From Bacillus sp. E(2018) (GTDB taxonomy: Bacteria; Bacillota; Bacilli; Bacillales; Fictibacillaceae), in assembly GCF_005503015.1 (NCBI RefSeq), contig NZ_SCOL01000002.1, positions 550,083 through 614,082 of the forward strand: a stretch of DNA of 64,000 bases. Direction: 5' to 3'. The position numbers and the translations under genes were made by a program. Each line of letters opens with the position of its first letter. Position 1 is the first letter of the stretch. The notes beneath the pieces were generated by a model. That model was not told where the DNA came from. It ran no database searches and saw nothing but the letters and a program-made list of their open reading frames with translations. This document shows, piece after piece, positions 17,562 to 27,693 of this stretch.

Positions 17562-18041
17562 TTATTTATGATACGGTTCCCCTCGATTAATCCGAAAAGC
17601 CCGATAAATCTGCTCCACCAACACCAACTTCATCAACTGATGCGGATACGTAATCTTTCCAAATGAAATCTTCTCATTCGCACGCTTCATAACAGCATCA
17701 CTCAACCCTAAAGAGCCTCCAATAACGAAGGCAATCTTACTTTTTCCATACGTCGCAAGCTGATCTAAATTCTTAGCCAAATCTTCAGAGGAAACAGCTT
17801 TTCCCTCGATCGCCATTGCAACCACATGCACATCTACGCCGATCTTTGCTAAAATTCTTTCACCTTCAGCGTTTTTAACCATGATCATCTCTTGATCACT
17901 TAAGGTTTCAGGTGCTTTTTCATCAGGAACCTCGATAATTTCTACTTTTGCATAAGGTCCTAATCGTTTTAAGTATTCATCAATACCTAGTTTTAAATAT
18001 TTTTCTTTTAATTTTCCTACGGAAACGATTGAAATATTCAC
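17562..18041 (-). CDS. rlmH: 23S rRNA pseudouridine-1915 N3-methyltransferase RlmH
   Basis: A 159-residue SPOUT methyltransferase that methylates pseudouridine 1915 in helix 69 of 23S rRNA. The knot with its S-adenosylmethionine site is [11 protein letters not shown], and the invariant tail is [15 protein letters not shown] start it at GTG 18041 because the family begins with [16 protein letters not shown] 18062 would add seven residues. Its 3' end reads CGTATCATAAATAA, like the attB site in staphylococcal orfX (rlmH), where SCC cassettes insert. It ends the conserved chromosome arm; accessory genes begin directly past it. Confidence 0.96.
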   Translation of the reverse strand: MNISIVSVGKLKEKYLKLGIDEYLKRLGPYAKVEIIEVPDEKAPETLSDQEMIMVKNAEGERILAKIGVDVHVVAMAIEGKAVSSEDLAKNLDQLATYGKSKIAFVIGGSLGLSDAVMKRANEKISFGKITYPHQLMKLVLVEQIYRAFRINRGEPYHK

Positions 18042-18121
18042 TTGTTGAAAACTTCCTTTCAAATAAGTTATCCCCAGAACTTATCCACATATGCACAATT
18101 AGTGCTATATCTTGTAGGCGT

Positions 18122-18286
18122 TCATATGTTCGATACTTTATATGCACCTTTATTATCGCAGTATTCACAACCTGTTGATAACTCATCATTCTCTGTTAGT
18201 AACTCAACTACAGGTGGCGTTTCAAACTCATCCACAATGATGTCAATCGCAAGCTCAGCATGGTCTTTGCAGCAAATAATAACCAA
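18122..18286 (-). CDS. CxxH/CxxC mini-protein
   Basis: A 54-residue protein between rlmH and htrC, starting MVIICCKDHAELAIDIIVDE. It carries a CKDH motif (Cys 6, His 9) and a CEYC motif (Cys 40, 43) near the end, which together could hold one zinc ion. This is the layout and position of the Bacillaceae CxxH/CxxC family, of unknown function. The TTG start at 18286 lies 7 bases after AAGGAGTG. It is too short for routine length cut-offs and is easily missed. Probably a small zinc-binding cytoplasmic protein co-transcribed towards rlmH. Confidence 0.85.
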   Translation of the reverse strand: MVIICCKDHAELAIDIIVDEFETPPVVELLTENDELSTGCEYCDNKGAYKVSNI

Positions 18287-18457
18287 ATTTTTTCACTCCT
18301 TACTTATCCACAATCCTTCTTATTACACTAACGAATTTACAGCTATGTGTAAACAATCCGCTAAAATAAAGTTGTCCACATGTGGAATCAAACTCTTAAT
18401 TTTTTTCTTTATAGGGTGGGTGGCTTTCAATTTCCTTTTCCTTTACTTCATCGACAA

Positions 18458-18585
18458 GTTGATTGAAGTGCAAGGTGCGAGACTCCTGCGGGACAAGCGG
18501 TCAGGTGAGACCCTTAATGGCGCGAAGCGGCAAGGGGCTCACCGCCTGCCCCGCGGAAAGCGAGCAACCTGAAACTGAAATCAAC
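18458..18585 (+). repeat. Dispersed structured repeat, copy 2 (subtype A)
   Basis: A 128-bp copy ending in GTTGATT/AATCAAC-type arms. Its inner stem reads GGTGAGACCCTT/AAGGGGCTCACC where the other subtype A copies have CACTT/AAGTG: a matched change on both sides. It sits between the CxxH/CxxC gene and the htrC terminator. Confidence 0.92.
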
Positions 18586-18622
18586 TCACTCACAAAGACT
18601 CCAAAGCATAATCAAAAGAAAA

Positions 18623-18648
18623 AACAGGAGACCCTTAAGCCCCCTGTT
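18623..18648 (-). terminator. Terminator at the end of the wal-htrC operon
   Basis: On the minus strand AACAGG pairs with CCTGTT around a 14-base loop, followed by TTTTTT. It lies just past the htrC stop. Confidence 0.65.
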
Positions 18649-18655
18649 CCCACTT

Positions 18656-19864
18656 TTATTGAGATTGATTACCACCGCTCAATTCAACTTTCACGGTCTT
18701 CTTCTTCCCATCACGATAGAACGTCACATCCACCTCATCACCAATCTTCGCCTTTGTATAAAGGAACTTACGAAGAGCGATAGGGTCTTTGATTTTCTCT
18801 CCACCCATCTCGACAATTACGTCCATTTCCTTAATACCCGCACGAGCTGCTGGTGATGCTGAAGTGATCTCCATAACAACAACACCTTCTTGTACGCTGT
18901 CTGGAATCTTCAATGTTTGCTCACGCTGATACGTGTTTACTTGAGAAAGCGGAATGATGTTAACGCCTAAGAACGGTCTGCGTGTTTCCCCATACTTCTC
19001 AAGGTCTTCGATGATCGGTTTTGCCACATCAGATGGAATAGCGAAACCGATTCCTTCTACTTCGTTCTGAGCGATTTTAGAAGAGTTGATACCGATTACC
19101 TGACCGGAGATATTAATTAAAGCACCACCGCTGTTACCAGGGTTGATCGCTGCGTCTGTTTGGATAACTTCAGCTTGCCAATCTGGATTTCCGTCTTGAT
19201 CCAGATCAACTGGAATCGAACGGTCTGCACTAGAAACAATACCTTGTGTAACAGATCCAGGGAAGTTTCCTAACGGGTTCCCGATGGCGATGGCAGGTTC
19301 ACCACGTTTTAAGTCACCTGACACTCCAAATTCCGCTACACTGTCCACTTTGCTGCCATCGATTTCAACAACAGCTAAGTCCATGAGAGGATCTGTTCCG
19401 CGTAAAGTACCTTTAAGCTTCGTACCGTTGCTAAGCGTGATCTCGATTTGATTTGCATCCGCCACAACGTGGTCATTTGTTACCACATACGCTTTGTTGC
19501 CTTCTTTTTTATAAATAACCCCTGATCCTGTGCCCGCTGGCTGCTGGCTCCAAAAATCAGTCTGTTGAATGTTGATGACTTCCACAACCGCTCCAGATGC
19601 TTTATCAACGGCATCTGTTACATTCGTAGTGAGATCGACATCCACTTTTCGCTGTTCCACATTTTCGTCAGTACCTAGACCATTTTGTTCTTCATTCGGA
19701 GGATACAGATTGTCTGGTAAAAGACCAGCTCCTCCTAGTGCAGGTACTGTAAATAAGACAAGCAAACCGCCTAGAATGGCTCCTAGCAACGCTGGTAGAA
19801 ACTTTCCTCCGCGGTTTCCTTTTTGTCGAGATGGTGATTGATAATCATCATCGTAATAGCCCAT
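18656..19864 (-). CDS. htrC: HtrA-like serine protease
   Basis: A 402-residue membrane-anchored protease: acidic/basic N-terminal tail, one membrane segment (FLPALLGAILGGLLVLFTVPA), a trypsin-like domain with catalytic His in VTNDHVV, Asp in DLAVVEI and Ser in NPGNSGGALI, and a C-terminal PDZ domain (AARAGIKEMDVIVEMGG). It should act outside the membrane on misfolded exported proteins. I start at ATG 19864, giving MGYYDDDY as in other Bacillus members; the longer frame would add 20 residues without a ribosome site. It is the last gene of the wal operon, 156 bases after walJ. Confidence 0.95.
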   Translation of the reverse strand: MGYYDDDYQSPSRQKGNRGGKFLPALLGAILGGLLVLFTVPALGGAGLLPDNLYPPNEEQNGLGTDENVEQRKVDVDLTTNVTDAVDKASGAVVEVINIQQTDFWSQQPAGTGSGVIYKKEGNKAYVVTNDHVVADANQIEITLSNGTKLKGTLRGTDPLMDLAVVEIDGSKVDSVAEFGVSGDLKRGEPAIAIGNPLGNFPGSVTQGIVSSADRSIPVDLDQDGNPDWQAEVIQTDAAINPGNSGGALINISGQVIGINSSKIAQNEVEGIGFAIPSDVAKPIIEDLEKYGETRRPFLGVNIIPLSQVNTYQREQTLKIPDSVQEGVVVMEITSASPAARAGIKEMDVIVEMGGEKIKDPIALRKFLYTKAKIGDEVDVTFYRDGKKKTVKVELSGGNQSQ

Positions 19865-20020
19865 ATGCTCCTCACCGTTCCTTTCAACAATAAAATGGAT
19901 GAATTCATAACCTAGTATAAGCAATTAGTCCTGAAATTATGGACATTTTGGGTTATTTTTCATAATTTCCCACACTTATTGTTATTTCCGGAAACGGCTT
20001 ACTTTAAACAAGTAAGTATT

Positions 20021-20818
20021 TTAGACTAAAGCTAATTTTGTTGGCTGGCTCGCATCTGTATCGTGAAGAATTACTTGTTCACCCGCTGAAATATCGTACG
20101 TTTTTAACGTCTGCTCAACCGCTAAACGAGCAATATCCTTCATATTATTATCTTTGCTCAAGTGAGCAAGGTAAATATGTTTGGTACCGTCACCGATTAC
20201 ATCAGCGAGAGCATGTCCACAATCTTCGTTTGAAATGTGACCATGATCCCCTAGAATACGGCGTTTAATGTTCCAAGGATACCGTCCCATCATGAGCATA
20301 TTGATGTCATGGTTCGATTCGATCACGAGCGAGTGGCTGTCACGAATGATACCTTTCATACGATCGCTTACGTAGCCCGTATCCGTCATGAGCGCTAACT
20401 TTCTACCATTGTGATGAAATACATAGAACATCGGTTCCGCCGCATCATGTGAGACGCCAAAAGATTCAACTTCTAAATCGTTGAACGTCTTCACACTTTC
20501 CATCTCAAACTCAAACTTTTGCTCGGTCGCCACTTCCCCAATCAAGCCGTTCATGGCATTCCACGTGTTTTTGTTCGCATAGATCGGCAACTTAAATTTC
20601 CTAGCCAGCACACCGAGTCCTTTTATGTGATCGCTATGTTCATGCGTGACGAGGATTCCATCAATGTCCCCCACCTCACCACATGCTGCTTTTTCAAATA
20701 ATATCTGAATCTGTTTGGCACTTAAACCCGCATCGACGAGCAAGCGTGTTTGTTCGGTTTCAACGTAAACGGCGTTTCCCGAACTGCCGCTTGCAAGAAC
20801 GCTAAATTTTAAACTCAT
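20021..20818 (-). CDS. walJ: Metallo-beta-lactamase-fold hydrolase WalJ
   Basis: This 265-residue protein has the metal site [11 protein letters not shown] near residue 60 and further family motifs (GVSHDAAEP and HLSKDNN). WalJ (YycJ) is a cytoplasmic member of the beta-CASP-less MBL family linked to coordination of cell division and DNA replication in low-GC Gram-positives; its substrate is thought to be nucleic acid. It follows walI by 16 bases in the walRKHIJ order. Confidence 0.95.
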   Translation of the reverse strand: MSLKFSVLASGSSGNAVYVETEQTRLLVDAGLSAKQIQILFEKAACGEVGDIDGILVTHEHSDHIKGLGVLARKFKLPIYANKNTWNAMNGLIGEVATEQKFEFEMESVKTFNDLEVESFGVSHDAAEPMFYVFHHNGRKLALMTDTGYVSDRMKGIIRDSHSLVIESNHDINMLMMGRYPWNIKRRILGDHGHISNEDCGHALADVIGDGTKHIYLAHLSKDNNMKDIARLAVEQTLKTYDISAGEQVILHDTDASQPTKLALV

Positions 20819-20834
20819 AACCGCATGTTCCTCT

Positions 20835-21674
20835 CTACTCTGCCTTTTCCGTCAAAACTTGAATGGAACTGTCAGTCGCATTAACTAAATACTGTCCGTT
20901 CTTGGTTTTTATGAACCATGTAGGGGTATAAACTTGAACTTCCCCTTCACCTACAAGGCTATAGTAGCCAAGCTCTACTTTTTGTATATGATCACCTTTT
21001 TTAGGATTCGTTTCTAATAGTTTCTCAAGCGCCTTACTAGGTGAAATGATCTGTTGAAATGCTCCTTGTCTCGTAATAAAGAGATAGGTTTGCGTTAAAT
21101 TAGTAAGGTTTCCTTTATCATCGAGTTTAAACTTAAGCATTCCGTTAGGTGCATCATAATCTTTTGCATCCGCAACTATACCAAAATTAGTAGGGTTATA
21201 GAAGATTCTTTTTTCTTGATAAACCTGCGTAAACCACACGGTGTTGCTCTCTTTATCCCATTCATAAAATGCGTATTCCTTACCGCGCGAAATGTTCTCT
21301 TCTGCAAACTGATTAAGCTCTGAGATCAGATCTTTTGAATCTTTTTTCGGAAGATCCATCGGTTTGCTAAGATCATAATGAAGGGTGATGTCTGTACTCT
21401 CTTCCTTATCCAGTGATACGTTCTTAGAAGGAGATTTCTTCTCTTCCTCAGAGAACTTGTAACGCTGTGCACTGATTAAGGTTTGCTTTTCTTTATATTT
21501 TGGCAGCTTTTCTGAAAGTGAAATTTTGTTGTTCGCTAATCTCTCTTCTAAAGGCTGTTCTGTAAGTCTCGAAATGTTGTTAATGTCGTTCTTTTGATAG
21601 AGCTGATACCCCAAGAATAGATTTAAAACGAGAAAGGTAAGGATAAAAATACTTTTTGTTCTTTGCCAATTCAA
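20835..21674 (-). CDS. walI: WalK regulator WalI
   Basis: A 279-residue protein with one N-terminal membrane helix ([19 protein letters not shown]) and an extracytoplasmic YycI domain. With WalH it binds the sensor kinase WalK in the membrane and holds it back, tuning peptidoglycan hydrolase expression. The gene begins one base after walH ends, so translation is likely coupled. The extracellular part is as divergent as usual for this family, but the operon place fixes the name. Confidence 0.93.
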   Translation of the reverse strand: MNWQRTKSIFILTFLVLNLFLGYQLYQKNDINNISRLTEQPLEERLANNKISLSEKLPKYKEKQTLISAQRYKFSEEEKKSPSKNVSLDKEESTDITLHYDLSKPMDLPKKDSKDLISELNQFAEENISRGKEYAFYEWDKESNTVWFTQVYQEKRIFYNPTNFGIVADAKDYDAPNGMLKFKLDDKGNLTNLTQTYLFITRQGAFQQIISPSKALEKLLETNPKKGDHIQKVELGYYSLVGEGEVQVYTPTWFIKTKNGQYLVNATDSSIQVLTEKAE

Positions 21675-23084
21675 TTAAAATCCTTCCTTTCCCGTCTCTG
21701 TGAATAATGGTCGCCATCCTTTTGAATCAATATTTGAATTGATAAACCATTGAGGCTCTAATCGATAGATGTGTGGTTGTTTTTGCTTTTTCATCGTTAA
21801 TCCAATTCGAATATCCTGAATGTAGTTCATGTTGTATTCTTTTTCTTCAAGCTCTTTGATGACTTCTAATCCCGATTGAATCGTCATTTTCTGTGATAGA
21901 TCTGGTTTTTGTCCTAGTTGTAACTGAGTCAGTGATCGTTGATACTCTTTTAATTCATTCTCAAGCCATACTAAACTCATTTGCATCTCTGGATCTAATA
22001 CAGGCAAGTTCTCAATAAATAACCAGAAGCCAGCCGAATCTCCTGTTAAGTCGGATAGAATGTAGGGGTTCCCCCATCCAGCATGAGTGTTAATATAATC
22101 TTTGGACTGATAAAGCGGCGATATATTTGGAGGTGCATTCTGGTTTCGATTGCCAGAAAAATTAGTATACGTAAAACGATTCGTAACTTCGTTAACAACC
22201 ATTGCAGCCGTACCATCTGCGTATGTGATCTGATTCTTATCAGATGCACTTTTCACAGCTAACGGATCTTTAAATAGAGCCTTCTTGTACATTTCGTACG
22301 TGTCCTCGCCTGTAGAGTTTGAAAAATACGTATAACGTGACAGCTCTACAGAGTTTTTAGGGAAATAGTATCTTTTTGTTACCTCAGCCTGGCCTTCTTT
22401 ATCGGCAGTCTCAACATCATAATTGATATATGGCGTAAAGCTTCCGTTCTCGACCCACTCATCCATATTTTTTATTAACGGGTTAAGCTTATTGTTAGAA
22501 GCCGTAATCTTTTGCATTTTTCTCGGTGCTTGATAGGAAACTAGATAGCCTTCAATACTATCGGTTAACTTATCTTGATATAAGAAGATACGATCCATTT
22601 TAGGAAGCTTTCCTTGAACATCTGTTTCAAATGAGAAAATTTCTTTATATATATCTTGACTGATTCCTGTAGGATAAATTATCTCCACGTACTTGTTGTC
22701 TCGTAAGAATTTTTCGTCGGGATCGAACGATCTGCTGCTCTTGGCACCCGTATCGAACATAAATTTAGTTTCATTTAATCCCATATGAAAATCTCTTATT
22801 AAACTGTTTGCTTCAAGTCCATATAAATCGTCTCCGCTATGATAGATTACCTGTGTCGGATAGACGAGTTGTTTTACTTCAGCTTGGACATCAACTTCCT
22901 GTTTCTTTACGATACGAGCTCCCTCTAGCGAAGGATAGCTCGGTTTAAATGTCCATAAGCTCCATGTAAGAACAAGGCTCAATCCGATCAAGAAAGTGAG
23001 CGCGATAGATTTGATATGTTCATAATTCTTCTTGAAAAAAGTGATCACTTCTTTTGCATGTGTAATCCACTTTAACCAGTTCAT
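21675..23084 (-). CDS. walH: WalK regulator WalH
   Basis: A 469-residue protein with one membrane helix near residues 27-46 (IALTFLIGLSLVLTWSLW) and a large outer YycH domain. With WalI it restrains the kinase WalK. The start ATG 23084 overlaps the end of walK by 4 bases, the usual coupling in this operon. Confidence 0.94.
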   Translation of the reverse strand: MNWLKWITHAKEVITFFKKNYEHIKSIALTFLIGLSLVLTWSLWTFKPSYPSLEGARIVKKQEVDVQAEVKQLVYPTQVIYHSGDDLYGLEANSLIRDFHMGLNETKFMFDTGAKSSRSFDPDEKFLRDNKYVEIIYPTGISQDIYKEIFSFETDVQGKLPKMDRIFLYQDKLTDSIEGYLVSYQAPRKMQKITASNNKLNPLIKNMDEWVENGSFTPYINYDVETADKEGQAEVTKRYYFPKNSVELSRYTYFSNSTGEDTYEMYKKALFKDPLAVKSASDKNQITYADGTAAMVVNEVTNRFTYTNFSGNRNQNAPPNISPLYQSKDYINTHAGWGNPYILSDLTGDSAGFWLFIENLPVLDPEMQMSLVWLENELKEYQRSLTQLQLGQKPDLSQKMTIQSGLEVIKELEEKEYNMNYIQDIRIGLTMKKQKQPHIYRLEPQWFINSNIDSKGWRPLFTETGKEGF

Positions 23085-24916
23085 TGCTGCAGCCCCTCCT
23101 TAACCTTTTTTAAAGGAAGAGTAAAATGGATGGTCGTTCCTTGGCCCCATTCACTTTCTGCCCAAATGTCTCCGCCATGCGCAAGAACGATTTCTTTCGC
23201 GATCGCAAGACCTAGGCCAGTGCCTCCGATATCTCGAGAACGAGCACGGTCTACCCTAAAGAAACGATCAAAGATCTTAGAAACGTTATTCTTTGGAATC
23301 CCAACACCTTGATCCGAAATACTGACCTTCACTTTGCGTCCAATTACGGCCGCATTGAAGGTGATTGTTCCACCTTCAGGAGAATATTTCATCGCGTTCG
23401 AGATGATATTATCAAGCACTTGTGTCATCTTATCCGTATCCAGCTGAACGTTGATCTTCTGCTTAGGCAGAGATCTGGAAAGTTCGATATTTTCCTTTTC
23501 AAGCATCTCAAAGCGATCGATGATGCCGTTCAAGAACTCCACCAGATCAATCTCAAAAAAGTTAAATCGATAATCTTTGCTGTCCATTTTGGATAATTGA
23601 AGCAGATCCGTAACGAGTCTGATCATTCGTTCTGTCTCATTTTGAGTAACCTCTAAGAAACGTGGAGCGATGTTCTCATCTTGCCAAGCCCCTTCAGCTA
23701 GCGCCTCCAGATAACTTCTCATCGTCGTTAGTGGTGTTCTTAATTCGTGCGACACGTTAAATACAAACTCACGTCGTTCATTATCGATCTGTTCTTGCTC
23801 GGTTACATCATGAAGAACACAAATAAGACCATTGATTGGCCCGTCGTCTTTTTGTATCGTTGAGAAGTTTGCTCGCACCACATAATGCATATCGTCTGTA
23901 CTAAAATCGAGCAGCATGGATTCGTATTCGTTATAAAGCTCTTCCCACGTGTATTCCGTATTCAAGCGCAATAGCTCCATCAGAGGCGTTCCAAGAGCGT
24001 TCTGTCTAGAGATGTTCAACATCTCTTCAGACCGGTCGTTCATCAGGATGATAGCTCCCTCACGATCTGTTGCAATTACACCATCTGTCATATACGTAAG
24101 AACGGAACGCAACTTTCTACGCTCACTCTCTGTAATTGCCGTTGCTTCTTGCAGCTTTGTTGTTAAGTTGTTAAAAGTCATAGCTAGCTGACCGATCTCA
24201 TCGTCTCCATACAGCTGAACTTTACGAGAAAAGTCCCCTCTAGCCATAACAAGAGCTTGCTTTCTCATATCTGCCATAGGCCTTGTAATCGTACGTGCCA
24301 AAAAGACCCCTAGAAGTCCGGTTATAATAAGTGCGATTACGGTTCCGGTCACTAGAATGCTGTTGATTCGAGAAATTTGTTTAAAGATACCTTCAATAGA
24401 AGCTACTAAATAGATGGCACCAATGTTCTCACCTGTAGCATCGATCTTGATCGGTTTAGCGAGCACCATCACCCGCTCTCCTTCATGAAGCATGATCTCA
24501 TCATCTACCGTTCCTTCAAGAGCAAGCTTAATCTTCGGGTTGAAACTGATCTGCCCCACCAACTGCAGTTTATTGCTCGCAAGTACCGTGCCGTCTTCGT
24601 TAAGTACTTGAATTTCTTTCTCTTCAAACTCCTCATCAATTAACGCTTGAATATCTTCTTCAAGCGTTAGAGGAGGTTCACTCGTTTCATCTTTTTTGAC
24701 TTTGTATCGGTCTTTATCCTTCAACTTTTGCTCAATGTTGAACTCTAATAAATTCACTCGATCGTAGAGTGATTTAGAGAAGCTCTGCCGAAGATCAGAT
24801 TCTAAGTTGTTAATAAAATATACACTGATCACTTGCATGGCTATTAAAATGAGCAAAACATAAATCAATACAAACTTAACGTGTATTGATTTAAAAAAAT
24901 TGACTTTATCCATCAT
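23081..24916 (-). CDS. walK: Sensor histidine kinase WalK
   Basis: A 611-residue essential kinase: first membrane helix near 14-34, an outer sensing domain to about 180, a second helix (ILVTGTVIALIITGLLGVFL), HAMP, a PAS domain, the phosphoacceptor motif NVSHELRTPLTTMRSYLEAL (His in HELRTP), then N, G1 and G2 boxes (VLDNIISNAMKYSP, ISDQGVGIP, GGTGLGLAIAKEIV). It senses cell-wall state, probably lipid II and division, and phosphorylates WalR. It begins 2 bases after walR. Confidence 0.97.
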   Translation of the reverse strand: MMDKVNFFKSIHVKFVLIYVLLILIAMQVISVYFINNLESDLRQSFSKSLYDRVNLLEFNIEQKLKDKDRYKVKKDETSEPPLTLEEDIQALIDEEFEEKEIQVLNEDGTVLASNKLQLVGQISFNPKIKLALEGTVDDEIMLHEGERVMVLAKPIKIDATGENIGAIYLVASIEGIFKQISRINSILVTGTVIALIITGLLGVFLARTITRPMADMRKQALVMARGDFSRKVQLYGDDEIGQLAMTFNNLTTKLQEATAITESERRKLRSVLTYMTDGVIATDREGAIILMNDRSEEMLNISRQNALGTPLMELLRLNTEYTWEELYNEYESMLLDFSTDDMHYVVRANFSTIQKDDGPINGLICVLHDVTEQEQIDNERREFVFNVSHELRTPLTTMRSYLEALAEGAWQDENIAPRFLEVTQNETERMIRLVTDLLQLSKMDSKDYRFNFFEIDLVEFLNGIIDRFEMLEKENIELSRSLPKQKINVQLDTDKMTQVLDNIISNAMKYSPEGGTITFNAAVIGRKVKVSISDQGVGIPKNNVSKIFDRFFRVDRARSRDIGGTGLGLAIAKEIVLAHGGDIWAESEWGQGTTIHFTLPLKKVKEGLQQ

Positions 24917-24918
24917 GA

Positions 24919-25623
24919 CTACTCCTGATCAGGATTTCTTAAGTAATACCCCACTCCGCGTCTTGTAATGATCCATAATGGGTGACTTGGATTATCTTCT
25001 ACTTTTTCGCGAAGACGACGTACGGTAACATCAACTGTTCTTACATCACCAAAATAATCATATCCCCATACCGTTTGAAGCAAGTGTTCACGCGTCATCA
25101 CTTGTCCGATATGTTTTGCTAAATAATGCAGCAGTTCAAATTCACGATGTGTTAACTCGATCGTTTCACCACGTTTGGTCACGATATACGCATCAGGATG
25201 AATCGTAAGAGAACCGATCGTAATCTCATTGTTCTCGTCTACTTCACGCTCAGATTCCTGCTGATGACGGCGCAGATTAGCCTTAACACGTGCAATTAAT
25301 TCACGTGTGCTGAACGGCTTCGTTACGTAATCATCTGCCCCAAGCTCTAAACCTAATACTTTATCAATTTCAGAGTCTTTCGCTGTAAGCATGATGATCG
25401 GCATATCATACTTTTTACGAATCTCACGGCAAACTTCCATGCCGTCTTTCAGCGGAAGCATGATATCTAGTAAAATCATATCCGGCTTCTCTTTTTCTAC
25501 CTTTTCTAACGCATTGATGCCATCATACGCGCAACTTACGGTAAAACCTTCTTTTTCAAGATTAAACTGCAGAATATCTGCAATGGGCTTTTCATCATCC
25601 ACAACGAGAATTTTCTTATCCAT
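24919..25623 (-). CDS. walR: Response regulator WalR
   Basis: A 234-residue OmpR-type regulator. Its receiver domain has DDE at 9-11 (VVDDEKP), the phosphoacceptor Asp in ILLDIMLP (residue ~53), and Thr/Lys switch residues in MLTAKDS and YVTKPF. It ends in a winged helix ([29 protein letters not shown]). Essential master regulator of peptidoglycan hydrolases; first gene of walRKHIJ-htrC. Confidence 0.98.
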   Translation of the reverse strand: MDKKILVVDDEKPIADILQFNLEKEGFTVSCAYDGINALEKVEKEKPDMILLDIMLPLKDGMEVCREIRKKYDMPIIMLTAKDSEIDKVLGLELGADDYVTKPFSTRELIARVKANLRRHQQESEREVDENNEITIGSLTIHPDAYIVTKRGETIELTHREFELLHYLAKHIGQVMTREHLLQTVWGYDYFGDVRTVDVTVRRLREKVEDNPSHPLWIITRRGVGYYLRNPDQE

Positions 25624-25683
25624 GGGAACGCTCCTTCTTTCAGAAACTCTATTTTATATATAGCAGAATATTTTGTAGTATCG

Positions 25684-25712
25684 ATTATATGGTATCTCTA
25701 CTATTTTATCAC
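25684..25712 (-). promoter_or_regulatory. Candidate promoter of the wal operon
   Basis: On the minus strand GTGATA and TATAAT are 17 bases apart, about 60 bases before walR. The -35 match is only moderate. Confidence 0.35.
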
Positions 25713-25842
25713 AGTTGAAACTTTCTCCATACTACTAGCAAAACCTTCTAATTTTAGACAAAGAAAAGTTGGTTTCACTCTAGTTTTCCGGTTGTGTAGT
25801 TTGAATTACATCCTGAAAAGTAATTCTATTAGATTCGAGCAA

Positions 25843-25883
25843 AAAAAACCTCCCAGGAAGATATTGTTCCTAAGAGGTTTTTG
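25843..25883 (-). terminator. Terminator of the M23 peptidase gene
   Basis: On the minus strand AAAAACCTCTTAGGAA pairs with TTCCTGGGAGGTTTTT and ends in a T run. It lies after repeat copy 3, so that copy is part of the 3' untranslated RNA. The gap 25713-25842 holds nothing else I can identify. Confidence 0.8.
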
Positions 25884-25915
25884 ACATTTTGTTTATTTCT
25901 TTTCATCATTGACTA

Positions 25916-26043
25916 GTTGATTGGAGTGGAAGGTGCGAGACTCCTGCGGGACAAGCGGTCAGGTGAGACACTTAATGGCGCGTAGCGGCAAGTGGCTCAC
26001 CGCCTGCCCCGCGGAAAGCGAGCAACCTGAAACGGAAATCAAC
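25916..26043 (+). repeat. Dispersed structured repeat, copy 3 (subtype A)
   Basis: A 128-bp copy with perfect GTTGATT/AATCAAC ends and the stem GGTGAGACACTT/AAGTGGCTCACC. It lies between the M23 peptidase stop and its terminator. Confidence 0.92.
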
Positions 26044-26074
26044 CTACTTTCATATTACTTTAATCATTACTTCT

Positions 26075-27535
26075 TTAATTTTCACTTACAAAATCAGCTG
26101 GATCTTTAAGAACACCGTTCTCATAAACTTCAAAATGCAAATGCACACCAGTCGATTGACCCGTTGAACCCATCACACCAATCTTAGATCCCTTCTGCAC
26201 CACATCACCTGATGAAACAGAAATAGAATCAAGATGCGCATAAATGGTTCTCATGCCGTTGTTGTGATCGATAATGATCTTGTTTCCATAATCTCCATCC
26301 CATCCTGCAGAAACAACTCTACCGTTGTCAGCAGCTAGAATCGAGCGTTCGGAAGGTCGAGCAATATCCATCCCTTTGTGCTCTTTACCCCAACGTGTGC
26401 CTTTATGGCTGGAAATATATCCACCTACAGCCGGCCATGAAAGAGTGCCTGTCCCTTTAGAGGGAATCACTTTCGTACCAATCTTTTGAATTTCCGTAAC
26501 CGGTTCTTTTACTTGCTTCTTCTCTAAAATCTCTTTTTGTAGCACTTGTTTATCGGCTTTTCTTGTTGTATACGTAATTTCTTCTAAGCCAACTTGTCCT
26601 TTTTGGACGGTTTTGATCTGTCCTTTTTCTAACGTACTGTCTTCTTGTTTCTCAACCTGGAATGGAAGTTCATTTTGAACACGTGTTGCTTCGTATACTA
26701 AGACTTCTGTAAAAGGCTTTTTCTCTGTAACCGTTACTGCCTGTCCCGTGCGAACAACGGGTACTAGCATAAGCCTTGGGTTTAACGTGAAGAACTGATC
26801 CATCGTTAAGTGATATTTTTCTAGGATAGATTGAACCGTTTCTCCTTTTTGAACCACATGCTCTTTTTTGTGCAGACTGCCTTCTTTTAAAGAAGAAATG
26901 GCATCGTCTACCGTAACGAGCTCACTGATGGATGTTTGCGCTTTTTGAATAAGAATTGGCGCTGAAAAGTCGATATCGATCACTTTTCGTTCTCCCGGCT
27001 TTAAATCAGGAACTTCAAGCTCTTTATTCTCCGCTTTCTTTTTTTCAATGTCATCTAACTCGGCCTTTGAGACATGTTCGAGCTTTAGCTTCAGCAACGT
27101 ATCTTTCGCTTCTTTTTTGCTGGAAACATACGCAACAGTTTGTCCGCCAACGACCAAACGATAAGCCTCCACTTCAACCGTTAGCTGCTTCTTCAAGTTC
27201 TCTCTTACTTCCTCGTTATCAAACTCTGGTCTGAACATCTTTTCAGGCTTAAGCTCGATAGACTCTCTCACCGCAAAAGCAAAGTTATTCTTTCTACCTT
27301 TTGCTTGTTGAAGAATTTGGTCGACTGTCTCGTCGACAACGCTTTCTTCACGAACCGTTCCAACCTTCTTTCCATCTACATAAACGTGATACACCGTTTT
27401 GATCAACTGGTTATCGTCGCTGCTCGCGGATGTGTTTGATGGATTCATCGTGAATGCTGACACTATTAAAATCACTGCAACAAACGGCAGTGCGATATAT
27501 TTAATAAATCTTTCAGTGGTTTTTCGACTGTTCAC
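26075..27535 (-). CDS. M23 cell-wall endopeptidase with LysM and G5 domains
   Basis: A 486-residue exported protein with one N-terminal membrane helix (IALPFVAVILIVSAFT), then a YabE-like region, a LysM domain (VVQKGETVQSILEKYHL, about 230-275), a G5 domain (about 278-350) and a C-terminal M23 peptidase. The zinc ligands are visible in HKGMDIA and HLHFE, with TIYAHLD between. It should cut peptide cross-bridges in peptidoglycan outside the membrane. It lies upstream of the wal operon, whose regulon contains such enzymes, though no WalR box was confirmed. The GTG start at 27535 is behind AGGGGG at rather long spacing. Confidence 0.92.
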   Translation of the reverse strand: MNSRKTTERFIKYIALPFVAVILIVSAFTMNPSNTSASSDDNQLIKTVYHVYVDGKKVGTVREESVVDETVDQILQQAKGRKNNFAFAVRESIELKPEKMFRPEFDNEEVRENLKKQLTVEVEAYRLVVGGQTVAYVSSKKEAKDTLLKLKLEHVSKAELDDIEKKKAENKELEVPDLKPGERKVIDIDFSAPILIQKAQTSISELVTVDDAISSLKEGSLHKKEHVVQKGETVQSILEKYHLTMDQFFTLNPRLMLVPVVRTGQAVTVTEKKPFTEVLVYEATRVQNELPFQVEKQEDSTLEKGQIKTVQKGQVGLEEITYTTRKADKQVLQKEILEKKQVKEPVTEIQKIGTKVIPSKGTGTLSWPAVGGYISSHKGTRWGKEHKGMDIARPSERSILAADNGRVVSAGWDGDYGNKIIIDHNNGMRTIYAHLDSISVSSGDVVQKGSKIGVMGSTGQSTGVHLHFEVYENGVLKDPADFVSEN

Positions 27536-27693
27536 TTTTTCTATTTCCCCCTAAAGATTCTCTCTGCGATCTCTAAATTGTGTCTAAAGACCTATCTCTA
27601 TTTATGCCTTTAGCACCTCTAGTATCCTATCATAAGGAATTTCGCTTTGTCAGAATTTCAGGGATTTTGTAATGCAACTGTAAATAAACGACA

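Noticed and set aside
15203..17575. SCC-type cassette at rlmH
   Set aside because: No ccr recombinase and no clear direct repeats were found, so only the hotspot idea is kept.
18042..18572. 176-residue plus-strand frame
   Set aside because: It is antisense to the CxxH/CxxC gene, then runs through repeat copy 2; no ribosome site or domain.
25921..26109. Frames reading VRDSCGTSGQVR through repeat copies (also at 18463, 32728, 55882)
   Set aside because: Same translation appears only because the repeat is the same; frames differ and are broken by indels and stops.
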